DNA of 16,949 nt from JBBSEZ01 sp038239195 (GCA_038239195.1 JBBSEZ010000202.1:1-16949), one strand, 5' to 3'; counted from the first letter of the stretch, positions 1 to 7,267 are shown. The notes: generated by a model not told the origin, from the sequence alone. Numbers and translations are program-made.

Positions 1-24
1 GGCCGGACGCTTCTGCGAAGCGTC
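1..24 (-). terminator. Hairpin downstream of the PSCyt1 gene
   Basis: GACGCTTC (6-13), loop TGC, GAAGCGTC (17-24): a perfect 8-bp stem that begins 12 bases past the stop of the minus-strand cytochrome gene. No T-run follows it in the minus direction, so it may be a 3'-end stabilising or Rho-assisted structure, or a palindromic repeat copy, rather than a classical intrinsic terminator. Confidence 0.45.
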
Positions 25-36
25 GCTAACCGGGGC

Positions 37-2265
37 TCAGTCCACGTACACCAACTCGTTCAGGTTCAACGCCACCTTGCACAGCAGCGCGAGCGCTCGC
101 CGCTTGTCCGCCCCCTGCCGCGTCACGCGCTCGAGGTAGGCGCGGGCGATGCGTGTCTCCTGGGCCGTCGGCGCCCGACTCAGCGCCACCCGGAACATCC
201 GCACGACGTTCGCCCCCGGATCATTTCCACTCTCTTTGATGAGTCGGTCGGCAAACGCGGCTGCCTGTTCCTCGACGAAGTCGCTGTTCAGCAGGGTGAG
301 CGCCTGCGGGGCGATGGTGGTGGCCGTGCGCGCCGCGATCGACCTGTCCGGGCTGGCGGCGTCGAACGCTTCCAGCAGCGGGACGCCCAGGGTACGCTTG
401 CTGAACACGTAGACGCTGCGCCGCGCCTGGTCCTCGGTGCTCGAACGGCCCCACCCGGCGCCCGGGCGCGACTGTGTCGAGAGCACCTCCTTCGACAGCG
501 GCGGGAAGACGCCGCGCCCACCCATGCGAGGGTTGAGCCCTCCGCTCACGGCGAGGACGACGTCGCGGACCGCCTCCGCCTCCAGCCGGCGCAGGTTCTG
601 CCGCCAAAGGAGGACGTTGCCCGGGTCGCTGCGCAGGGCGGGCCCTTCGCCGACGCGCGACGACTGACGGTAGGCGTGCGACAGCATCATCGTGCGGTGC
701 ATCCGCTTGAGCCGCCAACCGCCTTCGACCAGCTCCGCCGCGAGGAAATCCAGCAACTCGGGGTGCGTCGGCGGCAGGCCCGTCTTGCCGAAGTCGCTGG
801 GCGTGGCCACGATGCCGCGCCCGAAGTGATGGTGCCAGAGTCGATTCACCATCACGCGCGCCGTCAGCGGGTTTTCCTTGCGGGCGATCCACTCCGCGAG
901 GGCCCGCCGCCGCCCGCTGCTGCGCGGGCCCGGCGCCGGCAAGCGCGGCGCGGCGCTCTCGTCATTCTGGCACAGGACGCGGAGGAAGCGCGGCTGCACT
1001 TCCTTGCCGGGCGTGGCGGCGCTGCCGCGCGAGAGCACGTGCGTCGGCAGGGGGCGGCCCCCGCGCTCCTGGACGGCCAGCGTCATGCCCCCGCCAGTCA
1101 GCGGCGCCAGGATGGTGCGGTCGGCGATCTTGCTCGGCTTCGCGTAAGGCTTGACGTTGCGGAGGAAGGCCAGCATCGCGTAGTAGTCGTCCTGCCCGAT
1201 GGGGTCGAACTTGTGGTCGTGGCAGCGGGCGCAGCCGACGCTCAGGCCGAGGAAGGTCGTCGCCGTGGTGGAAACCACGTCGTCGAGGTCGTCGTACTCC
1301 GCCTGTCGCCGGTCGTCGGGCTCGTCGTCCCACGGGCCCAGTCGGTAGAAGGCGGTCGCCGCCAGCGAATCGTCGGTCACCCGATCCAGCTCGTCGCCGG
1401 CCAACTGCTCGCGCACGAACTGGTCGTAAGGCTTGTCGGCGTTGAGCGAGCGAATGACGTAGTCGCGGTAGCGCCAGGAGAACGGCTTCTCGTCGTCGCG
1501 CTCGTAGCCGTTGGTGTCGGCGTAGCGGACCACGTCGAGCCAGTGCCGGCCCCAGCGCTCCCCGTAATGGGGCGAGGCGAGCAACCGGTCGAGAAGGCGC
1601 TCGTAGGCGTCGGGGCGCTCGTCGCGCTCGAACGCCTCCACCTCGGTCGGCGTGGGCGGCAGGCCGATCAGGTCGAACGTGGCGCGGCGGATGAGCTGGC
1701 GCCGGCTGGCGAGGGGCGCAAAGCCGAGGCCCTTCTCCTTGAGCTTGACGGCCAGGAAGGCGTCGATGGCGCCCGTCGCGCTCCCCGGCACGCTCGGGCG
1801 CACCACCGGCCGAAACGCCCAGCCGGCGCGGTCGGCGGCGGTGACCTCGAAGCCCCTAGGCCGCGCTGGGGCGAGCGGGGCGGTGGCGCCGGGCCAGGGG
1901 GCGCCGATCTGTACCCATTCGGTGAGGACGGCAATCTCGCCGCGCGGGAGCTGCTTCTTGGGCGGCATTTCGAGATCGTGATAGTTGATGGCCTTGATGA
2001 GCAGGCTGTCGCGCGGCTTGCCGGGCACGAGGGCGGCGCCTGACTCCCCGCCCGCCAGCAGGGCGGCAAGCGAATCGACGCGCAGCCCGCCGCGCTTCTT
2101 GGCGGGGCCGTGGCAGGAGAAGCAGTTCTTGACCAGCAACGGCCGAACCTTGTTCTCGAAAAAGCGTGCCTGCTCCGGCGTCGGCGTCGCGGCTGCGGCG
2201 GGCGCGCCCGGCCCCAGCACGGGAAGGGCCAGCACGAGCACGCCCAGGAAGGAAGGTCGCAGCAT
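37..2265 (-). CDS. Planctomycete-type cytochrome c protein, PSCyt1-DUF1549-DUF1553
   Basis: A predicted exported protein of 742 residues. The signal peptide is about residues 1-26 (MLRPSFLGVLVLALPVLG). The PSCyt1 domain follows, with heme motif C48-F-S-C51-H52 and a probable axial Met at M100 in E-M-P-P-K-K. The DUF1549/PSCyt2 region (about 165-370) carries a second C345-A-R-C348-H349 followed by D-H-K-F-D-P-I. The DUF1553/PSD1 region (about 450-735) includes N-P-L-T-A-R-V-M-V-N-R-L-W-H-H-H-F-G. The family is abundant in planctomycetes and is thought to act in the cell envelope; its substrate and reaction are unknown. Start: an in-frame ATG exists at 2319, but it overlaps a plausible promoter, and the ATG at 2265 begins a clean signal peptide. 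Such genes often precede a DUF1501 gene; the downstream neighbour lies outside the window. The linker between DUF1549 and DUF1553 is short (about 80 residues). Confidence 0.93.
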   Translation of the reverse strand: MLRPSFLGVLVLALPVLGPGAPAAAATPTPEQARFFENKVRPLLVKNCFSCHGPAKKRGGLRVDSLAALLAGGESGAALVPGKPRDSLLIKAINYHDLEMPPKKQLPRGEIAVLTEWVQIGAPWPGATAPLAPARPRGFEVTAADRAGWAFRPVVRPSVPGSATGAIDAFLAVKLKEKGLGFAPLASRRQLIRRATFDLIGLPPTPTEVEAFERDERPDAYERLLDRLLASPHYGERWGRHWLDVVRYADTNGYERDDEKPFSWRYRDYVIRSLNADKPYDQFVREQLAGDELDRVTDDSLAATAFYRLGPWDDEPDDRRQAEYDDLDDVVSTTATTFLGLSVGCARCHDHKFDPIGQDDYYAMLAFLRNVKPYAKPSKIADRTILAPLTGGGMTLAVQERGGRPLPTHVLSRGSAATPGKEVQPRFLRVLCQNDESAAPRLPAPGPRSSGRRRALAEWIARKENPLTARVMVNRLWHHHFGRGIVATPSDFGKTGLPPTHPELLDFLAAELVEGGWRLKRMHRTMMLSHAYRQSSRVGEGPALRSDPGNVLLWRQNLRRLEAEAVRDVVLAVSGGLNPRMGGRGVFPPLSKEVLSTQSRPGAGWGRSSTEDQARRSVYVFSKRTLGVPLLEAFDAASPDRSIAARTATTIAPQALTLLNSDFVEEQAAAFADRLIKESGNDPGANVVRMFRVALSRAPTAQETRIARAYLERVTRQGADKRRALALLCKVALNLNELVYVD

Positions 2266-2309
2266 CGGTGACTCGTGGTCGAGGCGGGGGCGGTCGGTGG
2301 GAGGGATAC

Positions 2310-2338
2310 ACTGTACCACGAGGCGACGGATGCGCCAA
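2310..2338 (-). promoter_or_regulatory. Candidate promoter of the PSCyt1 gene
   Basis: On the minus strand TTGGCG (2338-2333) is followed after 17 bases by TACAGT (2315-2310). Both hexamers match the sigma-70 consensus at 4 of 6 positions with ideal spacing. Transcription would begin near 2303 and give a leader of about 38 bases to the ATG at 2265. This excludes the upstream ATG at 2319. Confidence 0.45.
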
Positions 2339-2501
2339 GGATGTGGAATCGCGAACGGGCTCGTTTTCCAGGCAGGAAAGGCAAGGTGCGACCGAAACGC
2401 CCGTGGATTCAGACGAAGCGAGGCCGGCTCGACGGGCTGGGCCCGATGCTCGGCGAGAGCGGGTGCGCCAGACCGGCTGGAGAAATCGGACAGGTCGAGG
2501 C

Positions 2502-2531
2502 TTGCGACACGGCCCGAGCGGAAAGTAGAAT
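2502..2531 (+). promoter_or_regulatory. Candidate promoter of the histidine kinase gene
   Basis: TTGCGA (2502-2507), an 18-base spacer and TAGAAT (2526-2531), a good sigma-70-like match, especially the -10 hexamer (5 of 6). Initiation near 2538 would leave a leader of about 84 bases before the TTG at 2622. It would probably also serve the WGR gene downstream. Confidence 0.5.
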
Positions 2532-2621
2532 CTGCCGGGGTGACGGGCCCTTCACAACTCTATCTTTGGTCCGTGGCAGTGCTTGGCCAGCTGCGCCCCC
2601 AAACCTCATCGAGGGAGTTGC

Positions 2622-3404
2622 TTGAGCGACAAAGTAAAAGTTGCCGCGGCCATCTCGAGGGCGGAGGCCGAACTCGAACAAGCACTGAGCGAACTGGCCA
2701 AGATGCCAGCCGTTGACCCGGGAGCGGTCGCCTTTGCAGCGCACGCTCTCAACAACTATCTGACGGTAACCGGTGGAACCGTCGATTTGCTCCTGTTGTC
2801 CCTGGCCGACCACCCCGACCCCCAAGTTCGGACCTGGCTCGAGGGGTTGGGCCACGCGACGGAGTTGATGTGCCACACGGTCAGCCAGCTCATGAACTCG
2901 TCGGCGCCCCAGGATGCCAGGCTCCGGTTGATGAGATGGGACTTGCCCCTGCTGGTCCAGCGGACGTGCAACTACTATCAGCGCGTGGCCGAGCAGAAGA
3001 AGATCCTCATTGTTCTTGGGCCCTCTGTTGACGTGCCGCCGGTGTGGACCGATCCCGTGGCTGTTGCCGCGGTCCTGGACAATCTCCTTTCCAACGCGGT
3101 CAAGTACTCGCAACCCGAGAAGCGCATCTGGGTGCAAGTTCAGGGGGAAGCGGCCAGCGCGACGTGCAGCGTGCGCGATGAAGGGCCGGGGCTGAGCCCG
3201 GAGGACCAGGCGAAACTGTTTCAGCGAGGCGTTCGGCTCAGCCCCTTGCCCACGGGGGGCGAGCTTTCGAGCGGTTATGGGTTGGCGGTGGCCAAGGAAC
3301 TGGTGGAGAAGCTGGGCGGTCAACTGTGGTGCGACAGCCAACTGGGTGTCGGATCGTGCTTCTCGTTTCGCTTGCCTGCGTATCGGGAACAGGAGCAAGG
3401 CTAG
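2622..3404 (+). CDS. Minimal soluble histidine kinase (DHp + ATPase domains)
   Basis: 260 residues with no membrane segment and no recognisable sensor or receiver domain. The dimerisation/phosphoacceptor helix is about residues 30-95, with H41 in F-A-A-H-A-L-N-N-Y-L-T-V. The HATPase domain follows: N-box D-N-L-L-S-N-A-V-K-Y-S (N154, N158), G1 D186-E-G-P-G190, F-box L-F-Q-R-G, and G2 S-S-G-Y-G-L-A-V-A-K (G218, G220). The residue after the phosphoacceptor His is Ala, where active kinases normally have Glu or Asp as the base, so autokinase activity may be weak or lost. Start: TTG at 2622, preceded by GAGGGAG (2611-2617) with a 4-base spacer; an earlier TTG at 2583 lacks a good ribosome site. The WGR-LRR gene begins 44 bases after the stop, which suggests cotranscription. 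It may depend on an unlinked sensor or act as a phosphotransfer protein. No response regulator is nearby. Confidence 0.85.
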   Translation: MSDKVKVAAAISRAEAELEQALSELAKMPAVDPGAVAFAAHALNNYLTVTGGTVDLLLLSLADHPDPQVRTWLEGLGHATELMCHTVSQLMNSSAPQDARLRLMRWDLPLLVQRTCNYYQRVAEQKKILIVLGPSVDVPPVWTDPVAVAAVLDNLLSNAVKYSQPEKRIWVQVQGEAASATCSVRDEGPGLSPEDQAKLFQRGVRLSPLPTGGELSSGYGLAVAKELVEKLGGQLWCDSQLGVGSCFSFRLPAYREQEQG

Positions 3405-3448
3405 ACGTTCGTTTCGCAAGTTCGTTGCCAAGTCAGGGGCCCGATACC

Positions 3449-4906
3449 ATGCGGACGTTCGTTTTCACCGACGCGAAGTCGAACAAGTTCTGGAACGTCG
3501 AGCTCGCGGGCGCCGGCTTCACCGTGACCTTCGGGAAGGTCGGCACCAAAGGGCAGACGCAGACGAAGGACTTCCCCGACGAGGACAAGGCCCGCAAGGC
3601 CCACGACAAGCTCGTCGCCGAGAAACTCGGCAAGGGCTACGTCGAGACCACGGCCACGCCGGCGCCGCTGCCCGCCTCGCCGTTGCAGCGGTCGCTGGAG
3701 GAGGCGCTGGTCGAGCCCCCCGACGACCTGGCGGCGCACTCGGCCTACGCCGATTACCTGATGGAGCAGGGCGACCCGCGCGGCGAGCTCATTCAGGCGC
3801 AACTGGCGCAAGAAGACCGCCGCCGGCCGGCCAAGGAACGCGCGCAACTCCGGGAGCGCGAGAACGAGTTGCTGAAACAGCACGGCCGGGAGTGGCTGGG
3901 CGACCTGGGCCGGTTCCTGGTCGGCGAGTGGAGCGGCGAGGACAAGCCCTACCACTATCAGTTCGCCCGCGGCTGGCTCGACATGGTTCGCGTCCTACCG
4001 TCTCCCGACGCCGTGCTCGTCGCCCTGGCGCGGTCGCCGCAAGCCCGCTTGCTGCGCCGGTTGGAGGTGGTTTACGACATGCGCTACCACCCGTTCGACT
4101 TCGATCAATTCACGGCTGGCCCGAGCGAGGCGCTGACGGACGACGAGCGGGGGGGAGCAATCTACGAGGGGGCGGCGATCATGCCCCCTCTGCTCGAATC
4201 GCCGTACCTGACCAACCTCCGCGGCTTCAAGCTGGGGTTCAGCGATGAAGGCGAGCGGATCGGGCACAGCACGATGGTCGCCCCGTTCGAGGAGTGCGAC
4301 GCCCAGCAGGTGATCGAATTGCTGAGGAAGTGCCCTCGCCTGGAGGAACTGTACCTGAACACCAGCCTTCCCGGCATCGACCGCCTCTTCGCGGGCCCCG
4401 CGCTGGGCAACCTGCGCGTGCTGCAATACTACTATGGGATGGACTACGCGAACCACACCCCGGGCGGCGCGTACCCGCTAACGGCCCTGGCAAACAACCC
4501 CTCCCTGCAACGGCTGACGACCTTGCGGCTACACCCCGGCCGAGGCGCGATGGTCGGTCTGGCGGAGATGGAGGCCGTTCTCCGTTCGCCGCACCTGCCG
4601 AGCTTGACCCACTTGCAGGTCCACGGGACCACCTTCGGCGACGAGGGGTGTCGGAGCATCGTCGAGTCCGGGGCCCTGCGGCGGCTCGAGGCCCTCGACG
4701 TCGGTTACGGGAACATGACGGACGAAGGCGCCCGCCTCCTGGCCACGTGCGCCGACCTGAAGCACCTGGCGCTGCTCGACGTGTCGCGGAACGCCCTGAC
4801 GGCGCAAGGCATCGCCGCCCTCCAGGAGGCGAGCGTGCGGGTGGTCGCCGACGATCAGCACGCGCCCGATGTGGAGGATTACCTGTACGAAGTGGACTTT
4901 GAGTAG
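3449..4906 (+). CDS. WGR domain + TIGR02996 + leucine-rich-repeat-like protein
   Basis: 485 residues with no signal peptide. Residues 1-66 form a WGR-type domain (F-W-N-V-E-L, then T-V-T-F-G-K-V-G-T-K-G-Q, with F-G-K in place of W-G-R). WGR domains are known from PARPs and MolR-type regulators, where they contact nucleic acid. Residues about 78-120 match the TIGR02996 repeat-companion domain (A-Y-A-D-Y-L-M-E-Q-G-D-P-R-G-E), common in Gemmata-type genomes. From about 245 to 470 there are ribonuclease-inhibitor-like leucine-rich repeats (for example L-T-H-L-Q-V-H-G, L-E-A-L-D-V-G-Y-G, L-A-L-L-D-V-S-R-N), ending in an acidic tail. Start: the ATG at 3449 has AGGGG nine bases upstream. A longer in-frame version from 3326 would overlap the kinase gene by 79 bases, and its apparent signal peptide is only that gene read in another frame. 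The LRR surface suggests protein binding; the true function is unknown. Confidence 0.85.
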   Translation: MRTFVFTDAKSNKFWNVELAGAGFTVTFGKVGTKGQTQTKDFPDEDKARKAHDKLVAEKLGKGYVETTATPAPLPASPLQRSLEEALVEPPDDLAAHSAYADYLMEQGDPRGELIQAQLAQEDRRRPAKERAQLRERENELLKQHGREWLGDLGRFLVGEWSGEDKPYHYQFARGWLDMVRVLPSPDAVLVALARSPQARLLRRLEVVYDMRYHPFDFDQFTAGPSEALTDDERGGAIYEGAAIMPPLLESPYLTNLRGFKLGFSDEGERIGHSTMVAPFEECDAQQVIELLRKCPRLEELYLNTSLPGIDRLFAGPALGNLRVLQYYYGMDYANHTPGGAYPLTALANNPSLQRLTTLRLHPGRGAMVGLAEMEAVLRSPHLPSLTHLQVHGTTFGDEGCRSIVESGALRRLEALDVGYGNMTDEGARLLATCADLKHLALLDVSRNALTAQGIAALQEASVRVVADDQHAPDVEDYLYEVDFE

Positions 4907-5133
4907 GGGAGCGGCGAGGAAGGGCGGCCCGGGCAAAGGCAGGTCGCGCTGCTCTCCAGACACGAACAAGGGGAGAAAGCGGGAAGAGGCTCTTGACAGG
5001 TGAGGCTGGCCGGGCTCACTGTGAGGTGGCGCGATCGCCCGGTTGGGTGCCAGGCTATGCGGAGCGTCGCGGATGCCGCAAGCGGTGAGCCAACCTGGGG
5101 ACCTGTTGGCCGGCGATCTTTTCGAGGATTGTT

Positions 5134-5220
5134 GTTAGGCGAGCGGCAGGAAGAAGCCTACCCGTAGGACGGCTCAGGAGAGCCGTCCTACAGCAAACCA
5201 AGTCCTGCCGCTCGCCTTAC
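5134..5220. repeat. Nested inverted repeat with GTAGGACGGCTC core
   Basis: Outer arms GTTAGGCGAGCGGCAGGA (5134-5151) and its complement (5203-5220) pair over 18 bases with one mismatch. Inside sits a second perfect hairpin: GTAGGACGGCTC (5164-5175), loop AGGA, and the complementary arm (5180-5191). The inner core is the same as the two hairpins at 9454-9516. A small palindromic mobile or REP-like element is the likeliest reading. It could also end transcription of the WGR gene. Confidence 0.7.
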
Positions 5221-5436
5221 CACCCCTGTCTCTGTATCGAAGCTGGGGCCCCAGATGATTTGGACGGCGCCCAGGGGATTTCGTTGGTGGATGGGACACC
5301 CTGCGGTTGCAGTATCTGGCACTGCGGACTTCGCAAGTTGACCCTTGCGGAGGCGATTCACTGGAAATATCACGGTCCGCAAGATGTCGCAGTCGAGGAT
5401 CGCTGGTGGGAACGGTGGCCGCAGAAGGACGTCTAA
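5221..5436 (+). pseudogene. Possible 3' remnant of an unidentified gene
   Basis: Read from 5221, the frame gives about 70 residues of balanced composition, ending at TAA 5434-5436, with W-H-C-G-L-R-K-L-T-L-A-E-A-I-H-W-K-Y-H-G and then R-W-W-E-R-W-P-Q-K. This is unlike the Arg/Ser/Gly-rich noise of neighbouring frames. No ATG start is visible; a TTG at 5284 is preceded by AGGGG (5273-5277), so a short real gene from there is possible. The palindrome at 5134-5220 abuts its 5' side, as if it had replaced or interrupted the upstream part. The family is not recognised, and chance is not excluded. Confidence 0.3.
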
Positions 5437-5735
5437 CGAAGCGGGGCACTCCCCTCAGCGGGAGGACGATGGGATGGAGCCTCACGGGTTCTTGGTTTCT
5501 CTCCTCGCGGGAAGAACCAGCATCGCCGTCCTCACTGCGGGAGAACGGCCTCGGCAATCCACGCCGAACGATCTCCAGAAGGTGAATCAGCGCGGCAGGC
5601 AGTGTTTCGGGCTTCAACGGGGCCCCAGCCACCGCGGCAGGTGAGCTTTCTCGTTCCGTGCGGAGGACGACGATAGGCCTACAGTTTCTTTCAGATCGCG
5701 TTCCCGATCGGCTGAGGCCCAAGGAGGACCAACGC

Positions 5736-6476
5736 ATGCCGTTGCGCGACCATTTCCGCCCGCCGCTGGACAACATGCGTCATTGGGAAGGCTTTCACGC
5801 GACCTGGCCTGTGATGATCGTTGCGCTCCTCCGCCGCAAGCTGCCTCGTCGCTATTTCGCAGAACCGCGCGTCCATTCCGGGGCGAGCGCCGAGATCGAC
5901 GTGACGACGTTCGAGAACGAAGGCGAGGCCGTCTCGGCGGCCGACGGCGGGAATGGCAACGGCGGGGGAGTCGCGACCACAGTCTGGGCGCCGCCGCGGC
6001 CGACGCTCGCCGTCGCCACCGACCTGCCGGCCCAGGACGTCTATGAGGTGCAGGTCTACGACGAGAAACGCCATTGCCGCCTCGTGGCCGCGGTCGAGAT
6101 CGTCAGCCCGGCGAACAAGGACCGCCCGGAGCATCGACGTGCGTTCGTCTCCAAGTGCGCTGGACTACTTCGGGAGCGCGTCTCCGTCGTCATCCTCGAT
6201 CTGGTGACGACTCGCACGCAGAACCTGTACGGGGAATGGCTCGACCAGATCGGGCTGTCCGACCCGAGCCTGGGCCCGGAGCCCTCGCCGCTTTACGTGG
6301 CTGCGTGCCGGCTGACGAAGCGCGAGAACGAGTGGCTGCTGGAGGCGTGGGCGCAGTCCCTCGGCCTGGGGCGCCCGCTGCCGACGGTGCCCCTGTGGCT
6401 CGCCGATGACCTCGCCGTGCCCCTCGAGCTCGAGGACAGCTACGAACAGAGTTGCAGCATCCTGAACATCCCTTGA
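5736..6476 (+). CDS. DUF4058 family protein
   Basis: 246 residues, presumably cytoplasmic, with no signal peptide or membrane segment. The opening M-P-L-R-D-H-F-R-P-P-L, then H-W-E-G-F-H-A-T-W and R-R-Y-F-A-E-P, is the signature of DUF4058, an uncharacterised family found in planctomycetes and cyanobacteria. A central stretch, V-E-I-V-S-P-A-N-K followed by V-S-V-V-I-L-D-L-V (about residues 122-160), resembles the E-x-x-S-P ... V-D core of Uma2-type PD-(D/E)XK proteins, so a nuclease-like fold is possible; that is inference. A Gly/Asn-rich insert (G-G-N-G-N-G-G-G) lies near residue 72. The start is well supported: AAGGAGGA (5721-5728) sits seven bases before the ATG. An in-frame ATG at 5658 lacks such a site. 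It appears to be a single gene. Confidence 0.88.
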   Translation: MPLRDHFRPPLDNMRHWEGFHATWPVMIVALLRRKLPRRYFAEPRVHSGASAEIDVTTFENEGEAVSAADGGNGNGGGVATTVWAPPRPTLAVATDLPAQDVYEVQVYDEKRHCRLVAAVEIVSPANKDRPEHRRAFVSKCAGLLRERVSVVILDLVTTRTQNLYGEWLDQIGLSDPSLGPEPSPLYVAACRLTKRENEWLLEAWAQSLGLGRPLPTVPLWLADDLAVPLELEDSYEQSCSILNIP

Positions 6477-6538
6477 GTGCGGGGCCGGCTCCTGTCCGGC
6501 TGGGAGGGCCCGGCTGCTGAACTGGAGGCAGCGAGCGC

Positions 6539-6820
6539 GTGACTGCTGCGGAGTGGGCCTCCTGTGCCGAGCCGAACCGCATGCTTCGGTCGGTTCGCGG
6601 CCGGATGAGCGACCGGCAGGCTCGGTTGTTTCTGGTCGCCTGCTGCCGCGGCATCTTCCAGGTCATCGTGGACAGACGCGCCCGGTCGATGGTCGAGGTC
6701 GGCGAGCGCCTCGCCGACGGGCTAGCGACGCCAGCGGAAGTTGCCGAAGTGGTGCGCAACTTCTTCGCGGCGTCCGGCGAGCACCACGCCGAGGTTCGCG
6801 TGCGAGGGCGTTGTCAAGCA
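6539..6820 (+). pseudogene. Truncated Gemmata-type family gene remnant
   Basis: A GTG at 6539, with GGAGG at 6524-6528, opens a frame reading T-A-A-E-W-A-S-C-A-E-P, then S-D-R-Q-A-R-L-F-L-V-A-C-C-R and R-L-A-D-G-L-A-T-P-A-E. This matches the start of a large hypothetical family I recognise from Gemmata-like planctomycetes, whose members are usually a few hundred residues. The resemblance stops near residue 90 (about 6820). The frame then runs through low-quality sequence to a stop at 6983-6985 inside the 3' end of the opposing glutaredoxin gene, so the rest of the gene has been lost. A short expressed protein of 148 residues cannot be excluded. The right-hand boundary is approximate. Confidence 0.5.
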
Positions 6821-6886
6821 CGAGGGCCCACGAAAAGCCGAATGGGAGAGGGGCCGCACTTGGCGCTGGACGAAGGGGGCCGCGCG

Positions 6887-6906
6887 GTGGCAGGGTGTGG
6901 CAGGGT
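6887..6906. repeat. Two tandem copies of GTGGCAGGGT
   Basis: A 10-base unit repeated exactly twice between the decayed gene and the glutaredoxin stop. It is short and could be chance in GC-rich DNA. No function is visible. Confidence 0.4.
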
Positions 6907-6930
6907 GCCGCAGTGCTTTTCGTTTCCTGG

Positions 6931-7206
6931 TCAGGCGTCGAACAACCGCTCGAGCAGCACCGGATTGACGGCGCCGCGGAAGTGAGCTCGCCCATCGACC
7001 TCGACGACCGGCACGCACAGCCCATACTGCTCCACCAGCCCCGCGTCGCCATCGACGTCCACCTGCGACAGCGCAAAGCCATGGCGCCGGCGGGCGCGTT
7101 CGAGCAGTTCCCAGGCCTGCTCGCACAGGTGGCAACCCTGGCGCGTGTACATCACGACCCGTCGCCCTGCCCCTCGTTTGCGGCCGCTTCGCCAGGCCCA
7201 CGGCAT
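6931..7206 (-). CDS. Glutaredoxin-like thiol-disulfide protein (DUF836-type)
   Basis: 91 residues with a compact thioredoxin fold. V-V-M-Y-T-R-Q-G-C25-H-L-C28-E-Q-A is the redox-active CxxC at the start of helix 1, and C-V-P66-V-V-E-V supplies the cis-proline. The order matches glutaredoxin-like proteins of the DUF836 type, which reduce disulfides in the cytoplasm; the substrate is unknown. An extra Cys (C64) lies two residues before the cis-proline. Start: the ATG at 7206 has GAGG six bases upstream. A later ATG at 7152 would begin directly at strand 1 (M-Y-T-R-Q) and is an alternative. The frame stays open back to 7308 through unconvincing Arg-rich sequence. The gene is divergent from ftsH, with a 22-bp inverted repeat in the shared upstream region. 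Confidence 0.83.
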   Translation of the reverse strand: MPWAWRSGRKRGAGRRVVMYTRQGCHLCEQAWELLERARRRHGFALSQVDVDGDAGLVEQYGLCVPVVEVDGRAHFRGAVNPVLLERLFDA

Positions 7207-7267
7207 CGCTCGCCTCGCATTCTCTCGTTCGCGCGCTCCTCCCCCCCTATTATGAAAGAAGGAGGGC

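Larger units (their letters stand above)
2266..2621. other. Divergent intergenic region, cytochrome gene / histidine kinase
   Basis: 356 bases between two divergent genes. Besides the two candidate promoters listed separately, I see no hairpin, repeat or credible small gene. Reading frames crossing it have the Arg/Gly/Ser-rich make-up typical of non-coding high-GC DNA. Confidence 0.6.
4907..5735. other. Long intergenic region with palindrome and coding-like remnant
   Basis: 829 bases with no intact gene. It holds a nested inverted repeat (5134-5220) and a stop-terminated coding-like stretch immediately after it (5221-5436). Just before the repeat, a 21-codon reading (5073-5138) ends at a TAG that overlaps the repeat's left edge. 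The remaining 5437-5735 shows only a weak GGTTCTT/AAGAACC pair (5487-5493, 5512-5518) and the ribosome site of the next gene. Confidence 0.55.

Noticed and set aside
676..2043. Long plus-strand open frame (455 codons) opposite the cytochrome gene
   Set aside because: Antisense shadow of a strongly conserved gene in high-GC DNA; composition is Arg/Val/Ala-rich with no recognised motif.
3326..3448. Apparent signal peptide at an upstream start of the WGR protein
   Set aside because: Most of it is the 3' end of the histidine kinase gene read in another frame; the WGR domain begins exactly at the ATG at 3449.
4993..4998. Perfect TTGACA -35 hexamer
   Set aside because: No acceptable -10 hexamer at 16-18 bases and no intact gene directly downstream.
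5174..5776. 200-codon minus-strand frame across the 4907-5735 gap
   Set aside because: Arg/Ser/Pro-rich with no motif; it overlaps the palindrome and the DUF4058 start.
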